Shown here in pieces: positions 1-8,037 of a DNA stretch of 64,000 nucleotides. The stretch's first letter is position 1. Every line of letters starts with the position of its first letter. The notes beneath the pieces are model-generated. The model ran no database searches. It was not told where the DNA came from and saw only the letters and a program-made list of their open reading frames with translations. Made by a program: the position numbers and the translations under genes. This DNA comes from JABDQW01 sp942492025 (GTDB taxonomy: Bacteria; Pseudomonadota; Gammaproteobacteria; SZUA-229): NCBI GenBank assembly GCA_942492025.1, contig CALODJ010000003.1, forward strand, positions 310,001-374,000, written 5' to 3'.

Positions 1-2
1 GC

Positions 3-1079
3 TCACGCCGGGAAACGGGAGAGTATTTGCGCGCGGGCGAGGTGCCGGTTACCGAGATTCGGGCCGGTATGATCGTCGGTCCCGGTTCTGCCGCTTTTGA
101 GGTCATTCGTGATCTGGTCAACCACCTGCCGATGATGCTGACGCCGCGGTGGGTGTACAGTCGTTCTTCACCGATTGCACTGGAAAATCTGCTCGACTAC
201 CTGCTGCGAGTGCCCTACCTGCCTGAGACGGCGAACCAGTGTTACGATGTCGCAGGCCCGGAAATTCTGACCTACGCAGAAATCATGCGCCAGTATGGCG
301 ACGTCGTCGGCAAGCATCCGGTCATTATCCCGGTGCCGGTGCTGAGCCCGAGCCTGTCCTCCTACTGGTTGCGTCTGGTGACTTCGGTGCCGACCAACAT
401 CGCGCGGGCGTTGATCGAAGGCCTGAAGCAGGATGTTATTGCAGATGATGCACCCATCCGTGCGTTGATACCGCTTTCGCTACAGACTTTCAGGGAATCG
501 GTGCGCTCCACCTTGGAGCTCGAGTCGAAGCAGCAGGTCACGGCCCGGTGGGTGGAAGGTTCGATCGTATGTCGTAACTACCATCCCGAGTACAGTTTTT
601 ATGCCAAGCGTGCCAGTGGCAGTACGGTGTCGAGAGCATCGGCGGCACACATCTGGCGCCAGATCAGGTCAATCGGTGGCGATCGGGGTTATTATTATCT
701 CAATATCCTGTGGGCAATACGGGGTGTTATCGACTGGATGATTGGTGGGCCCAGCTATCGCCGACGACGGCGCCACCCCACTGAGCTGCGTGTCGGCGAT
801 GTGCTCGACGCCTGGAGGGTCATCGCCATGGAGCCCGAACGCCGGTTGACACTGCTGATGGATATGAAAGCACCGGGTGCCGGGGTGCTGGAATTTGAAC
901 TGAAGCCGGTAGCGGAAGGCCATCGCGTCACGGCCACTGCGTACTTTCACCCGGCAGGCGTCTGGGGATTGCTGTACTGGTACGCGCTAACCCCGGCGCA
1001 CTGGCTGATTTTCAGAGGATTGACCCGGGCGATCAGTCGCCGCGCCACTGCCGCTGAAGCAATCGGTGCCGTCGACTGA
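3..1079 (+). CDS. SDR-family NAD(P)-binding protein with C-terminal DUF2867 domain (5' partial)
   Basis: The frame is open from base 3 and reads SRRETGEYLRAGEVPVTE before the first possible TTG start, a segment typical of the middle of this family, so the true start and the Rossmann nucleotide-binding half lie before the window. The visible part holds the substrate half of an extended SDR (RAGMIVGPGSAAFE, TPRWV, CYDVAGPEILTYAEI) and, from about residue 190 of the visible protein, a DUF2867 domain (GDRGYYYLNILWAIRG, then a hydrophobic LYWYALTPAHWLIF near the end). Family members are annotated as NAD-dependent epimerase or DUF2867 oxidoreductases; the substrate is unknown. It is convergent with the UbiA-type gene one base downstream. 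Confidence 0.8.
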   Translation, partial: SRRETGEYLRAGEVPVTEIRAGMIVGPGSAAFEVIRDLVNHLPMMLTPRWVYSRSSPIALENLLDYLLRVPYLPETANQCYDVAGPEILTYAEIMRQYGDVVGKHPVIIPVPVLSPSLSSYWLRLVTSVPTNIARALIEGLKQDVIADDAPIRALIPLSLQTFRESVRSTLELESKQQVTARWVEGSIVCRNYHPEYSFYAKRASGSTVSRASAAHIWRQIRSIGGDRGYYYLNILWAIRGVIDWMIGGPSYRRRRRHPTELRVGDVLDAWRVIAMEPERRLTLLMDMKAPGAGVLEFELKPVAEGHRVTATAYFHPAGVWGLLYWYALTPAHWLIFRGLTRAISRRATAAEAIGAVD

Positions 1080-1080
1080 C

Positions 1081-1971
1081 TCAGGCGACGCTTATCGAAA
1101 TGGCGAGCAACAGCGGTGCTAACAGTGTGGCTGCGACATTGATACCCAGGAAATGCGCATGCTGCCCGATATGCTGTCCGTGTTTAACTGCGCCCGTCAG
1201 TGAAATCAGCGATAGCACACTGGCCGTGATTGCAATCAGGCTGAGTCTGGGAAAATAGCCGAAAACAACGCCGTACAGGATTGCCGCATAAGCCGACAGG
1301 GCCATGATGCCATACGCGTAATTACTGGCTCTTACCCCGTAGGCGATCAGAAAGTGATACCGCCCGATGCGCTTGTCCGCCTCGATGTCGGGGTACTGGT
1401 TCAGCAACAGCAGATTATTCACCAGAAAAAAAGGCACCAGTGCAGCCAGCCAGGGTGCAAATGCGTTTGCACCCGTGAGCACGACGTGGGTGCCGACGAC
1501 CATCAGCAGGCCGAAACCAATACCGGGTGCAATAAGGCAAAACACGGGCCAGCGATTGATCCATTTGGTGTAGGTCAGGATAATGACGATACCGATGACT
1601 CCTATCGGTAAAATACGTGTGCCGTAATTGTCAATGAAATAGATCCCAATGGCCGTGGTCGCGATCAAGCTCACCAGACCCGTCGCCAGGACCCAATGAG
1701 CCGTGGCTGGATCGCCGGGCAGGGCGCCACTGCCACCGCTGAACGGCGTTCTTATGGTAATCAGATCCAGCCCGCTCTTGAAATCTGCGTGTTCATTAAG
1801 GGTATTGACACTGATGTGTGCACAGAGCGCGCCCAGCAAAATCAGTACGAGTGTTGTGGTCTCGACGCTGCCCTGGGTCGAGATTGCGGTGCTGGTGCCG
1901 AGAAAAACACAAACGGGCGTAAGAATCAGAAAAGGCGGTCTGATCGTTTGCAGTAATGTTCGAAGTTGCAT
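1081..1971 (-). CDS. UbiA-family prenyltransferase (MenA-like)
   Basis: Integral membrane protein of 296 residues with about eight hydrophobic segments. Two Asp-rich signatures of the UbiA superfamily are visible: N-T-L-N-E-H-A-D-F-K-S-G-L-D near residues 57-70 and Q-Y-P-D-I-E-A-D near 190-200; these bind Mg2+ and the prenyl diphosphate. The family transfers polyprenyl chains to aromatic acceptors for quinone or related lipid synthesis. The sequence looks closer to the 1,4-dihydroxy-2-naphthoate branch than to UbiA proper, but there are no quinone genes beside it, so the acceptor is open. No clear Shine-Dalgarno precedes the ATG. Divergent from the Csp1-like gene. Confidence 0.75.
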   Translation of the reverse strand: MQLRTLLQTIRPPFLILTPVCVFLGTSTAISTQGSVETTTLVLILLGALCAHISVNTLNEHADFKSGLDLITIRTPFSGGSGALPGDPATAHWVLATGLVSLIATTAIGIYFIDNYGTRILPIGVIGIVIILTYTKWINRWPVFCLIAPGIGFGLLMVVGTHVVLTGANAFAPWLAALVPFFLVNNLLLLNQYPDIEADKRIGRYHFLIAYGVRASNYAYGIMALSAYAAILYGVVFGYFPRLSLIAITASVLSLISLTGAVKHGQHIGQHAHFLGINVAATLLAPLLLAISISVA

Positions 1972-2096
1972 TGGGGGCTAACCTTTCTGGTTTCACGCAT
2001 CAATATCAGTCGTTGGCGTTTGCTGATTGGAGTCCGTTAGTGCACAATTTTAAGAATAGTACTACAGTACGCATACCAATCAACCAAGTAGGGATT

Positions 2097-2585
2097 ATGA
2101 CTATGCACGATAACGAGTTAAAAACAGAGCAGGATACCCAGCAGCAGACAATCAGCCGCCGACAGGCGTTGTTGAGCATGGGCGCGGCAGCAACACTCGC
2201 TTACAGCGGATCGGCTGCAGCAGCCATGGCCGGACACGACCACAGCACACATAAACCCCAGCACGGGAAGGTGCTCGATGCGGCCAATGCCTGCCTGGAC
2301 AAGGGGCAACGTTGTATCGCGCATTGCCTGGTGAGTTTTGTCGAAGGTGACACGGAACTGGCAGAATGTGCGAGCAAGGTCCACGAAATGCACGCGATCT
2401 GTAATGCCTTTTCCTACCTGCTCGCAGCCAACTCCGAGTACTCAAAAGACTATTCACGTATTTGCGTGGCAGCCTGTGATGATTGTGCGAAAGTATGCAG
2501 AGAGCATGACGAGCACTTTGAATGCCGTGACTGTGCCGAGGCTTGTGAAGATATCATCAAAGCCATCAAGAAGTCTTTCGCATAG
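2097..2585 (+). CDS. Tat-exported four-helix-bundle copper-storage protein (Csp1-like)
   Basis: The start is placed at ATG 2097 (or 2103) rather than further upstream, because only this gives a proper leader: twin arginines (S-R-R-Q-A-L-L, residues 20-26), a hydrophobic stretch and an Ala-rich cleavage region. The mature part is about 100 residues, all helical, with twelve cysteines spaced as in Csp1 (CLDKGQRCIAHC, RICVAACDDCAKVC, FECRDCAEAC). Csp1 of methanotrophs is a Tat-exported tetramer that stores Cu(I) on Cys thiolates lining the bundle. The His-rich GHDHSTHK segment after the leader fits metal handling. It stands alone, divergent from the prenyltransferase. Confidence 0.82.
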   Translation: MTMHDNELKTEQDTQQQTISRRQALLSMGAAATLAYSGSAAAAMAGHDHSTHKPQHGKVLDAANACLDKGQRCIAHCLVSFVEGDTELAECASKVHEMHAICNAFSYLLAANSEYSKDYSRICVAACDDCAKVCREHDEHFECRDCAEACEDIIKAIKKSFA

Positions 2586-2694
2586 CCCACATGGTCAGTC
2601 TGGTTCTCGCTACCGAGCCAGGCTGAACCTGGTCTGAAAAATTCTACTGTGGGTCGAGAGCTACCTGTTAGGCATCCCGCTGAGGAGAACAGCC

Positions 2695-3816
2695 ATGAAA
2701 ATTCCTGATCGAACGAATCGTATTTTTCTGCTGTTGTTAGTAATAGCGGCCTTGCCTGCGCTTTCATATGCCCAGCACGCCGGTGAAGTGATTATGAAGC
2801 ACGGCGAGATCGATGATGATCTCTATCTTGCAGGCAGGCAGGTCGATCTCTATGCAGCGGTGAACGGGGATGTCATTGTCGCGGGTGGTGAATTGAACCT
2901 GGAAGGCGATATCAACGCCGATTTGATGGCCGCTGGCGGCTCAGTCACACTTGACAGTGTGGTCGCCGATGACGCAAGGCTCGCCGGCGGCAATGTCCGC
3001 GTCAACGGCAAGGTCGGCGACGATCTGTTGGCAGCGGGTGGGCGCATCCATCTGAGTCCGGTTGCCCGAGTCGGTGGTCGCGCCTGGTTGAGTGGTGGCG
3101 AGGTCCGCGTTGACGGCCATGTTGTCGAGGAACTGCGGGTCGCGGGTGGCAGGGTTGTCATTGCCGGCAAGGTCGACGGTGACGTCGAGCTCAGGGCCGA
3201 ACATATCGTGATTGAAGAAAGCGCTGAGATCAACGGTAACCTGCATTACAGCAGTCCGCACGAGGCGGATATCGCCAGCGGTGTTCGCATCGATGGTGAG
3301 GTGGTGTACACACCCGTCGATGTGGATTTCAAACCGATCATCACCCAGGCTATCTTCGCCGCGCTGCTCGTGTTGATCAGCATCATACTTACCGCTGTGG
3401 TGCTGTACCGGTTGTTTCCGGTTTTCTGCCTGCGTGTCAGCCAGTCCTTGTCCGATGAGCCCTGGATCTCTCTGGGTATCGGTTTGGCTGTTTTTGCCGG
3501 TGTGCCGGTACTGATGGTTGTTCTGTTTTCGACGCTGATCGGCCTGTGGCTGGCACTGCTGCTGCTGGTTCTCTATCTGGTGATTCTGCTGGCTGGGTAT
3601 TTAGCCGGCGCCCTGTTCGTGGGCAGCTGGGGGTTGAGCAAGCTGGGCAAGAGCGAAGCCAGCCATGCAATGCGTGCAACAGCACTGGCGATAGCGCTGT
3701 TTGCCCTGGCTGTGGTCAACCTGGTGCCGATCGTCGGTGGCCTGATCAACTGGGCCGTCTTGCTTGCCGGCATCGGTGCTTTGAGCCGACAGTTATATGT
3801 GATGTACAGGACTTGA
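2695..3816 (+). CDS. Bactofilin-like polymer-forming repeat protein with C-terminal membrane domain
   Basis: 373 residues. A signal sequence (about 1-26) is followed by a right-handed beta-helix-like region (about 35-190) made of short repeats of the type G-D-V-I-V-A-G-G-E-L, D-L-M-A-A-G-G-S-V, D-L-L-A-A-G-G-R-I, characteristic of polymer-forming cytoskeletal (bactofilin) modules. After residue about 215 there are four or five hydrophobic segments. Proteins of this layout occur widely in proteobacteria as exported or membrane-anchored polymer-forming proteins; the role is not established. A good ribosome site (TGAGGAGA) precedes the ATG. It is convergent with the thioredoxin/CcdA-like gene. 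Confidence 0.7.
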   Translation: MKIPDRTNRIFLLLLVIAALPALSYAQHAGEVIMKHGEIDDDLYLAGRQVDLYAAVNGDVIVAGGELNLEGDINADLMAAGGSVTLDSVVADDARLAGGNVRVNGKVGDDLLAAGGRIHLSPVARVGGRAWLSGGEVRVDGHVVEELRVAGGRVVIAGKVDGDVELRAEHIVIEESAEINGNLHYSSPHEADIASGVRIDGEVVYTPVDVDFKPIITQAIFAALLVLISIILTAVVLYRLFPVFCLRVSQSLSDEPWISLGIGLAVFAGVPVLMVVLFSTLIGLWLALLLLVLYLVILLAGYLAGALFVGSWGLSKLGKSEASHAMRATALAIALFALAVVNLVPIVGGLINWAVLLAGIGALSRQLYVMYRT

Positions 3817-3859
3817 TTGTGCCTGGCCTTGTTAAAGAGCGCATCACACAGTCAGGCTT

Positions 3860-5122
3860 TCAGTGACTCGTCCGGGTCGAAAACCCATGAACGGCAAGCG
3901 CTACCATGATCGATGCAAACAGCAGAACAGCGCCGGTCCAGATATTCGTCAGCAGCGCATCCGCTGCAAACAGCATCACCAGTCCAAGCCCGAGCATCAT
4001 CAGGCCGGACAACAATTTGAGAAATCGCCCCTGCTGCTGACTGAGCTTGTAGGCACCGAGGGTAAAAGAAAAAACCAGCACAATAAGCAACAACGGCAAT
4101 ACATAGACCAGGTTGTAGAGCGCCAGGTAGCTATAGTACTGAATATCGCTCAGTTCGCTCAGCGTAAGCAGTCGCGTATAGACCATCGGAAACCCGGCGG
4201 TGCACAACAGTTCGTAACTGTTGGCGGCAATGGCCAGACCTGCAGCGCCCGCAAGCAGGGCCATACCATTGTTCGCTTTGAGCAATCCACGCATACGTCG
4301 AAACAACGAAGGTTTGGCGGATTCAGGTATAGTCAGTGAAGGCCCCTGTCTGAACAGAAAATACTCCTTGGCATTGAGCAAACCGATGGTAATGGCTATG
4401 ACGCCGGCAATCGATGTGATGACCGGCACGGCACCAATCATCATGAACAGGTTCAGCCATGCAGCCATGAACATGAAGTAAATCAATGCAGAAATACAGA
4501 CGAAAGTTGTGCCGATCAGCAGCATGCGCGCGCGGCTGCGTGCATGTACCATCAGGCTGAGCAGGAACAGCAGCACAAAGAACGCGCAGGGATTGAAGGA
4601 ATCCATGCCGGCAATGATCAGGGTGAAGATCAGCAGGGAATTGCTCTGTGGATCGATCGTGCCCAGAAACGGCAGCAAAAATTGTCTGCCTTCAGCTGTC
4701 GTCGACAAGGCAGCTTCGGGTGACTGTCTGCATGCAAGCGCAAGCCCCAGGATTTCCTGTCCAACACCCCGCGGAGTGTCATACCCGGTCAGCATGCGGC
4801 CACAGACCAGGAAGGCAGGCACCGAGCTGGGCTCCTGCCCCAGTGTTGTTGCCATCTCTACATAGCGTTCCAGGTTCTGCCGGTTCTGGCTTATTTCGGC
4901 AGAATGTACAACTAGCCAGGAATAGTCACGGCTCAAGGAATCGACGAATGGTACCGCTCTCAGGCAGTGAGGGCATTTCTGGGACCAGAAAAAATAAAGG
5001 TGGACGTGGTTCTCGCCGGCACTCTGCCCGCTTGTCCAGACAATGGAATCACTGGCTGATACAGTAGAGAAAAAGAGTGTAAGCAAGGCCAGTGATAGCG
5101 AGCGAAAGGTAATGTTTATCAA
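3860..5122 (-). CDS. Thioredoxin-like domain fused to CcdA/DsbD-type membrane domain
   Basis: 420 residues. A signal sequence (about 1-23) is followed by a periplasmic thioredoxin-like domain with the redox motif W-S-Q-K-C-P-H-C near residue 50. From about residue 160 there is a multi-helix membrane domain starting with D-S-F-N-P-C-A-F-F-V-L-L-F-L-L-S, the N-P-C signature of the DsbD/CcdA thiol-disulfide conductors; a second Cys lies in E-L-L-C-T-A-G-F-P. The arrangement suggests transfer of electrons across the inner membrane to a periplasmic thiol partner, for instance for cytochrome or disulfide repair; the partner is unknown. A CTAG repeat begins 18 bases upstream of the ATG, so its promoter probably lies in or before that repeat. 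Confidence 0.75.
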   Translation of the reverse strand: MINITFRSLSLALLTLFFSTVSASDSIVWTSGQSAGENHVHLYFFWSQKCPHCLRAVPFVDSLSRDYSWLVVHSAEISQNRQNLERYVEMATTLGQEPSSVPAFLVCGRMLTGYDTPRGVGQEILGLALACRQSPEAALSTTAEGRQFLLPFLGTIDPQSNSLLIFTLIIAGMDSFNPCAFFVLLFLLSLMVHARSRARMLLIGTTFVCISALIYFMFMAAWLNLFMMIGAVPVITSIAGVIAITIGLLNAKEYFLFRQGPSLTIPESAKPSLFRRMRGLLKANNGMALLAGAAGLAIAANSYELLCTAGFPMVYTRLLTLSELSDIQYYSYLALYNLVYVLPLLLIVLVFSFTLGAYKLSQQQGRFLKLLSGLMMLGLGLVMLFAADALLTNIWTGAVLLFASIMVALAVHGFSTRTSH

Positions 5123-5140
5123 TGGATCAATCCTTGCGCA

Positions 5141-5388
5141 CTAGCCCGCATTTCTCACCAGGATCACGGGAGCAGGCACAGGATTCGTGTTCGTAAGCGC
5201 CGCTCTGGATCGAAAAGCGTAGCAGTAGCTACGGTTTGAGTGAAGAGCAAGCTTACGGACGCGAAGACCAGCCTGAACCGTGATAGGCCTGTTTGAATAA
5301 CACACTGTATTTCTGATCATCTGGATACTCTTAAGTGGATTAGTGCCTTATCAGTATTTGACGCCGCCTGGTGAGAAATGCGGGCTAG
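5141..5388 (-). repeat. CTAG-ended repeat, short variant, copy 1 (reverse)
   Basis: Inverted ends CTAGCCCGCATTTCTCACCA and TGGTGAGAAATGCGGGCTAG, 248 bp overall. The interior reads in reverse the same text as copies at 9465 and 57439, including GATAGGCCTGTTTGAATAAC and TTCGTGTTCGTAAGCGCCGC. It lacks the GC-rich hairpin module found in the long variant. The right-hand CTAG supplies the stop codon of the adjacent MAPEG gene. Confidence 0.9.
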
Positions 5389-5777
5389 AGGCCTAGCAGT
5401 TTGTCCAGTGGCAGAAAAGCAATGTTCAACAGGCAAAGTCCTATCAATACGTAGATAGTGATCTGCATCCCCAGAACCCGCCTGGAGAGGCTTCTTTTTA
5501 ATAATCCGTGTGCATGAACGATTCTGCCGATAATGAGTGTGATGCCCGCCAGATGGATGATCCAGTTGCTGGCGCCGTTGTACTCCAGGTATAAAAGTAA
5601 CAACAGCGAAATGGGTATATATTCGATGGCGTTGGACTGGGCGCCCTGTGCGGTTTGCAGTTCTTCGTTGTTGCCGTCACCCACGCTGATCTGGTGTTTT
5701 CTGCGTGTCTTTATCACCTCGAAGGACAGGTAGATGATCAGCACGACCTAGATTACCGCATAGATGACTGATATCAT
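5385..5777 (-). pseudogene. MAPEG-family membrane protein, interrupted by an amber codon at codon 10
   Basis: The ATG at 5777 has a good ribosome site (AAGAGGTAAAATT-ATG) and begins M-I-S-V-I-Y-A-V-I, the normal first membrane helix of MAPEG/YecN-type proteins, but codon 10 (5748-5750) is TAG. After it the frame continues intact for 120 codons: V-V-L-I-I-Y-L-S-F, a cytoplasmic loop, then S-N-A-I-E-Y-I-P-I-S-L-L and two more helices with I-G-R-I-V-H-A-H-G, all family signatures. Either the gene is a fresh pseudogene, or it is expressed by readthrough or from the GTG at 5744, which would lose half of helix 1. A sequencing error is also possible. The stop codon TAG (5385-5387) lies inside repeat copy 1. 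Confidence 0.7.
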
Positions 5778-5811
5778 AATTTTACCTCTTGTCCGCATTA
5801 TTCACCGCAGC

Positions 5812-5834
5812 TCCAGGTGAGAAATACGGGTTAG
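5812..5834 (+). repeat. Solo right end of the CTAG repeat family
   Basis: TCCAGGTGAGAAATACGGGTTAG matches the right inverted end of the repeat family with the variant ACGGGTTAG, also seen alone at 41325 and 61793. No opposite end is nearby. Together with copy 1 it brackets the damaged MAPEG gene. Confidence 0.6.
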
Positions 5835-5852
5835 ACCATTACAGCTTACGGG

Positions 5853-6365
5853 TCATATACGGGGATAGATCGATAATTCCTCGATGTGCTTTTGCTGATC
5901 CGGGTCCGGTGCTGACTGGGTGGCCTCAATAAGCTCAACATGCTCACGAGGCAGCCCATGTTCAAGTGCACCTATGAGCACATGCTGTTTGTACCAGTGA
6001 TAAGGTTTCAATGATGCGTCGATGTGAGTCGCGTAGTAGGCGGTGGCTTCGACAGATTGCCCATCCGGCTGAATGACAGCCACAGACTTTTCTGCGTAGC
6101 CAATACCCAGGCCTTCATATTTGTCCAGTACAGGCTTGTCACTCACGAGTAGTTCGTAAACCACGCCAAAGACAACATCGTTCCGCTCGCGCGTGTGCGC
6201 GATGTCGCATTTTGCCGAGCCGTCGATACTCCGCTTATGAAACTTCAGTGCGTGCTCTTGCAGTCGTGCAGTGGATACGGCTGTTGCCGATGCAACCCTG
6301 CGCTGAATACGCCGTGTTGACATATTCGAGCCGTAGGCAAAATACAGCAGTCGACTCAACCGCAC
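5853..6365 (-). CDS. Gamma-glutamylcyclotransferase-like (AIG2/GGCT fold) protein
   Basis: 170 residues. The N-terminal Y-F-A-Y-G-S-N-M motif is the diagnostic substrate-binding loop of the GGCT fold, and the Glu of L-D-K-Y-E-G-L-G-I-G-Y is in the place of the catalytic acid. Family members release 5-oxoproline from gamma-glutamyl peptides or amines. The length is normal for the bacterial group. The start lies almost against the stop of the coiled-coil gene upstream (one base between 6367 and 6365), so the two are probably cotranscribed. No ligand is suggested by the neighbours. Confidence 0.8.
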   Translation of the reverse strand: MRLSRLLYFAYGSNMSTRRIQRRVASATAVSTARLQEHALKFHKRSIDGSAKCDIAHTRERNDVVFGVVYELLVSDKPVLDKYEGLGIGYAEKSVAVIQPDGQSVEATAYYATHIDASLKPYHWYKQHVLIGALEHGLPREHVELIEATQSAPDPDQQKHIEELSIYPRI

Positions 6366-6366
6366 G

Positions 6367-6654
6367 CTACTTGTAGTGCGACCAGGCTTTGTCCATGGCC
6401 TCCTTCAGGCTGAGCCAGGCTTCATCGGCGCCTTCCTTCAAATCTTCCCAGGCTTCCTCGCTGGCATCCTTTATTTCGGACATCTTCATTCTGGCCAGAT
6501 CGCGCTTGAGTCGAAGCGATTTTACCTGATCTTCAACTTCGTACTTGATCTCTGACTTGGTTTTTAGTGCCTTCGCCTCGAGTTCATCGATATCGTTATC
6601 CCATTCATCGAGCTTGATCTTGAGTTTTTCAATATATTCATGTCGGGTGGTCAT
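6367..6654 (-). CDS. Small charged coiled-coil protein, function unknown
   Basis: 95 residues, nearly all helical and rich in Lys, Glu and Asp with regular hydrophobic spacing (Y-I-E-K-L-K-I-K-L-D-E-W-D-N-D, and repeated E-A-W motifs in E-E-A-W-E-D-L-K, D-E-A-W-L-S-L-K, D-K-A-W-S). No signal or membrane segment. Proteins of this size and composition are common next to stress or envelope genes in proteobacteria and have no assigned activity. It is preceded by AGAGGTAG near the ATG and followed at once by the GGCT-like gene. Confidence 0.65.
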   Translation of the reverse strand: MTTRHEYIEKLKIKLDEWDNDIDELEAKALKTKSEIKYEVEDQVKSLRLKRDLARMKMSEIKDASEEAWEDLKEGADEAWLSLKEAMDKAWSHYK

Positions 6655-6693
6655 GCGTTCATCTACCTCTTGTGCAAACGTTTTTAAATTTTA

Positions 6694-7143
6694 TTATAAC
6701 CATCGTCTGACACGTTCCACGTAGGCGGTCCATGCCTCGCCAAACTGTCTGTTTAATGTCGCTTCTTCGGGCCTGATGAAGGCTCTGTCGATGATGATTA
6801 TAAATCCGGGAACAATAGTATAAGGTGTTAATGAGCCCATCAACAGCGCCACGCCGATAAGAATCAGGCTCATTCCCAGATACATCGGGTTTCTGCTGAG
6901 GCTGTACACTCCAGTAGTTATCAATGCGGAGGGCGTCTCATAGGGCTTCACGGTCGTACCCTGTTTCTTCAGGGCGGCGTCGGCAGCAAGATTCAGGCCG
7001 GCACCGGTGATTAAGGGTAACAGGCCGATGGCGTTCCACGGGTAGGCGGTTAGCTGATAAACCGGTACCAGGAAATGAAGCAGCACCATCGCTGACAGTG
7101 AGGCAAAAAGATACGCGGGTGGTAAAACGGGTGTGTTGTTCAT
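6694..7143 (-). CDS. Isoprenylcysteine carboxyl methyltransferase-like membrane protein
   Basis: 149 residues with four hydrophobic segments. The C-terminal half carries the ICMT/PEMT signature: S-L-S-R-N-P-M-Y-L-G-M-S-L at about 80-92 and the acidic F-I-R-P-E-E-A-T-L-N-R-Q-F-G-E-A-W-T-A-Y near the end, which bind S-adenosylmethionine and the lipid substrate in characterised members. Bacterial homologues methylate unknown, probably lipophilic, acceptors. Repeat copy 2 starts 33 bp upstream of the ATG, so the promoter must lie within or beyond that repeat. Confidence 0.8.
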   Translation of the reverse strand: MNNTPVLPPAYLFASLSAMVLLHFLVPVYQLTAYPWNAIGLLPLITGAGLNLAADAALKKQGTTVKPYETPSALITTGVYSLSRNPMYLGMSLILIGVALLMGSLTPYTIVPGFIIIIDRAFIRPEEATLNRQFGEAWTAYVERVRRWL

Positions 7144-7175
7144 TGCCTGTCAATATCAGCTGGCGGCGGCACGGG

Positions 7176-7655
7176 TTAGCCTGCATTTCTCACCAGTCGG
7201 CGTAGAAAACTGATACGGCATTGGCTGTTGGGAGTAAAGCCAGGATGACCCAAAATACAGTGTGTTATTCATACATGCCTATCACGGTTCAGGCTAGTCT
7301 TGGTTTGCATGAGATCGTAGGGTGCGCCGTGCGCACCGTGAATCCTCAGTGTGCTGGGCTGTTTCGGTGCGCACGGCGCACCCTACGGCCGCTTCGCCCA
7401 AGCTATTGCTACGGTTTTCGCTCCACAGCGGCGCTGACGAACACCAGCCCGTATGTCTCACCAGATGGACGAGCCCTCACTTGATCTTTGAATCCACAAA
7501 GCATTTTGCTCAGTCGGAAATACACAAGGTTATTCCGCTTCTTCGCAAAATTCTCTGTGCATCCAAATCTCGGCGTGAACATCTCGGCCCCTGGTGAGAC
7601 ATACGGGCTAAGTCCTGCGCCTGCTCCCATGATCCTGGTGAGAAATGCAGGCTAG
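7176..7655 (+). repeat. CTAG-ended repeat, long variant, copy 2, with nested element
   Basis: Left end TTAGCCTGCATTTCTCACCA, right end TGGTGAGAAATGCAGGCTAG. The interior carries the GC-rich hairpin module (about 7318-7386). The copy is lengthened to 480 bp because a second element (7447-7609) sits in its right arm. Outside the insert it follows the long-variant consensus. Short reading frames here (for example 7221-7484) are products of the repeat. Confidence 0.85.
7447..7609 (+). repeat. Nested miniature element inside copy 2
   Basis: About 163 bp with its own inverted ends AGCCCGTATGTCTCACCAG and CTGGTGAGACATACGGGCT. In other copies ACGAACACGAATCCTGCGCC is continuous; here the text is split after GACGAACACC and resumes with AAGTCCTGCGCC. 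The interior is AT-richer and unrelated to the host repeat. Confidence 0.75.
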
Positions 7656-7677
7656 TTTATTCGCTATCCATTATCGA

Positions 7678-8037
7678 TCATGTTTCACTCATGCTGTCTA
7701 CCAGTTGTATACCGTCAGCGATCGTACGAAAGTTGATCTTGTCGATACAGCATCGGTGTGAATTGGAGGCATGTATGCGGACAAGCTTGATGAAGGCAGC
7801 CACAGTCATCTGTACATTGGTGTACGCAGCAATGACAGTACTGCCACTGACAGCGTCAAGCCGGTAGACGTGGCCGCTGCTGTCAATCAGCTGGTCGTTA
7901 CCACTGTGATGGTACAGGAGCGATGCCGCATCGCGCAGCCATGCCTGTTCAGATTCGATATAAATCAGTTCATCGTCGCCGTCGTAGTTCAGGACTGCGG
8001 GCCAGGTGATCATCGATAAAGCCAGTGGTTCCATCAT
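7678..8037 (-). CDS. Small hypothetical protein (resembles DUF4144)
   Basis: 119 residues, no signal or membrane segment. The beginning (I-T-W-P-A-V-L-N-Y-D-G-D-D-E-L-I-Y-I) and the central G-N-D-Q-L-I-D-S-S-G-H-V-Y-R-L resemble the DUF4144 group described from marine gammaproteobacteria; that assignment is from memory and moderate. The start overlaps the stop of the Fis-type regulator by 4 bp (8034-8037), so the two are translationally coupled. This fixed pairing suggests a joint, unknown role. Confidence 0.6.
   Translation of the reverse strand: MMEPLALSMITWPAVLNYDGDDELIYIESEQAWLRDAASLLYHHSGNDQLIDSSGHVYRLDAVSGSTVIAAYTNVQMTVAAFIKLVRIHASNSHRCCIDKINFRTIADGIQLVDSMSET

Noticed and set aside
3863..4339. 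Forward frame of 158 codons inside the thioredoxin/CcdA-like gene
   Set aside because: Antisense shadow of membrane-segment codons; unnatural Gln/Lys-rich text.
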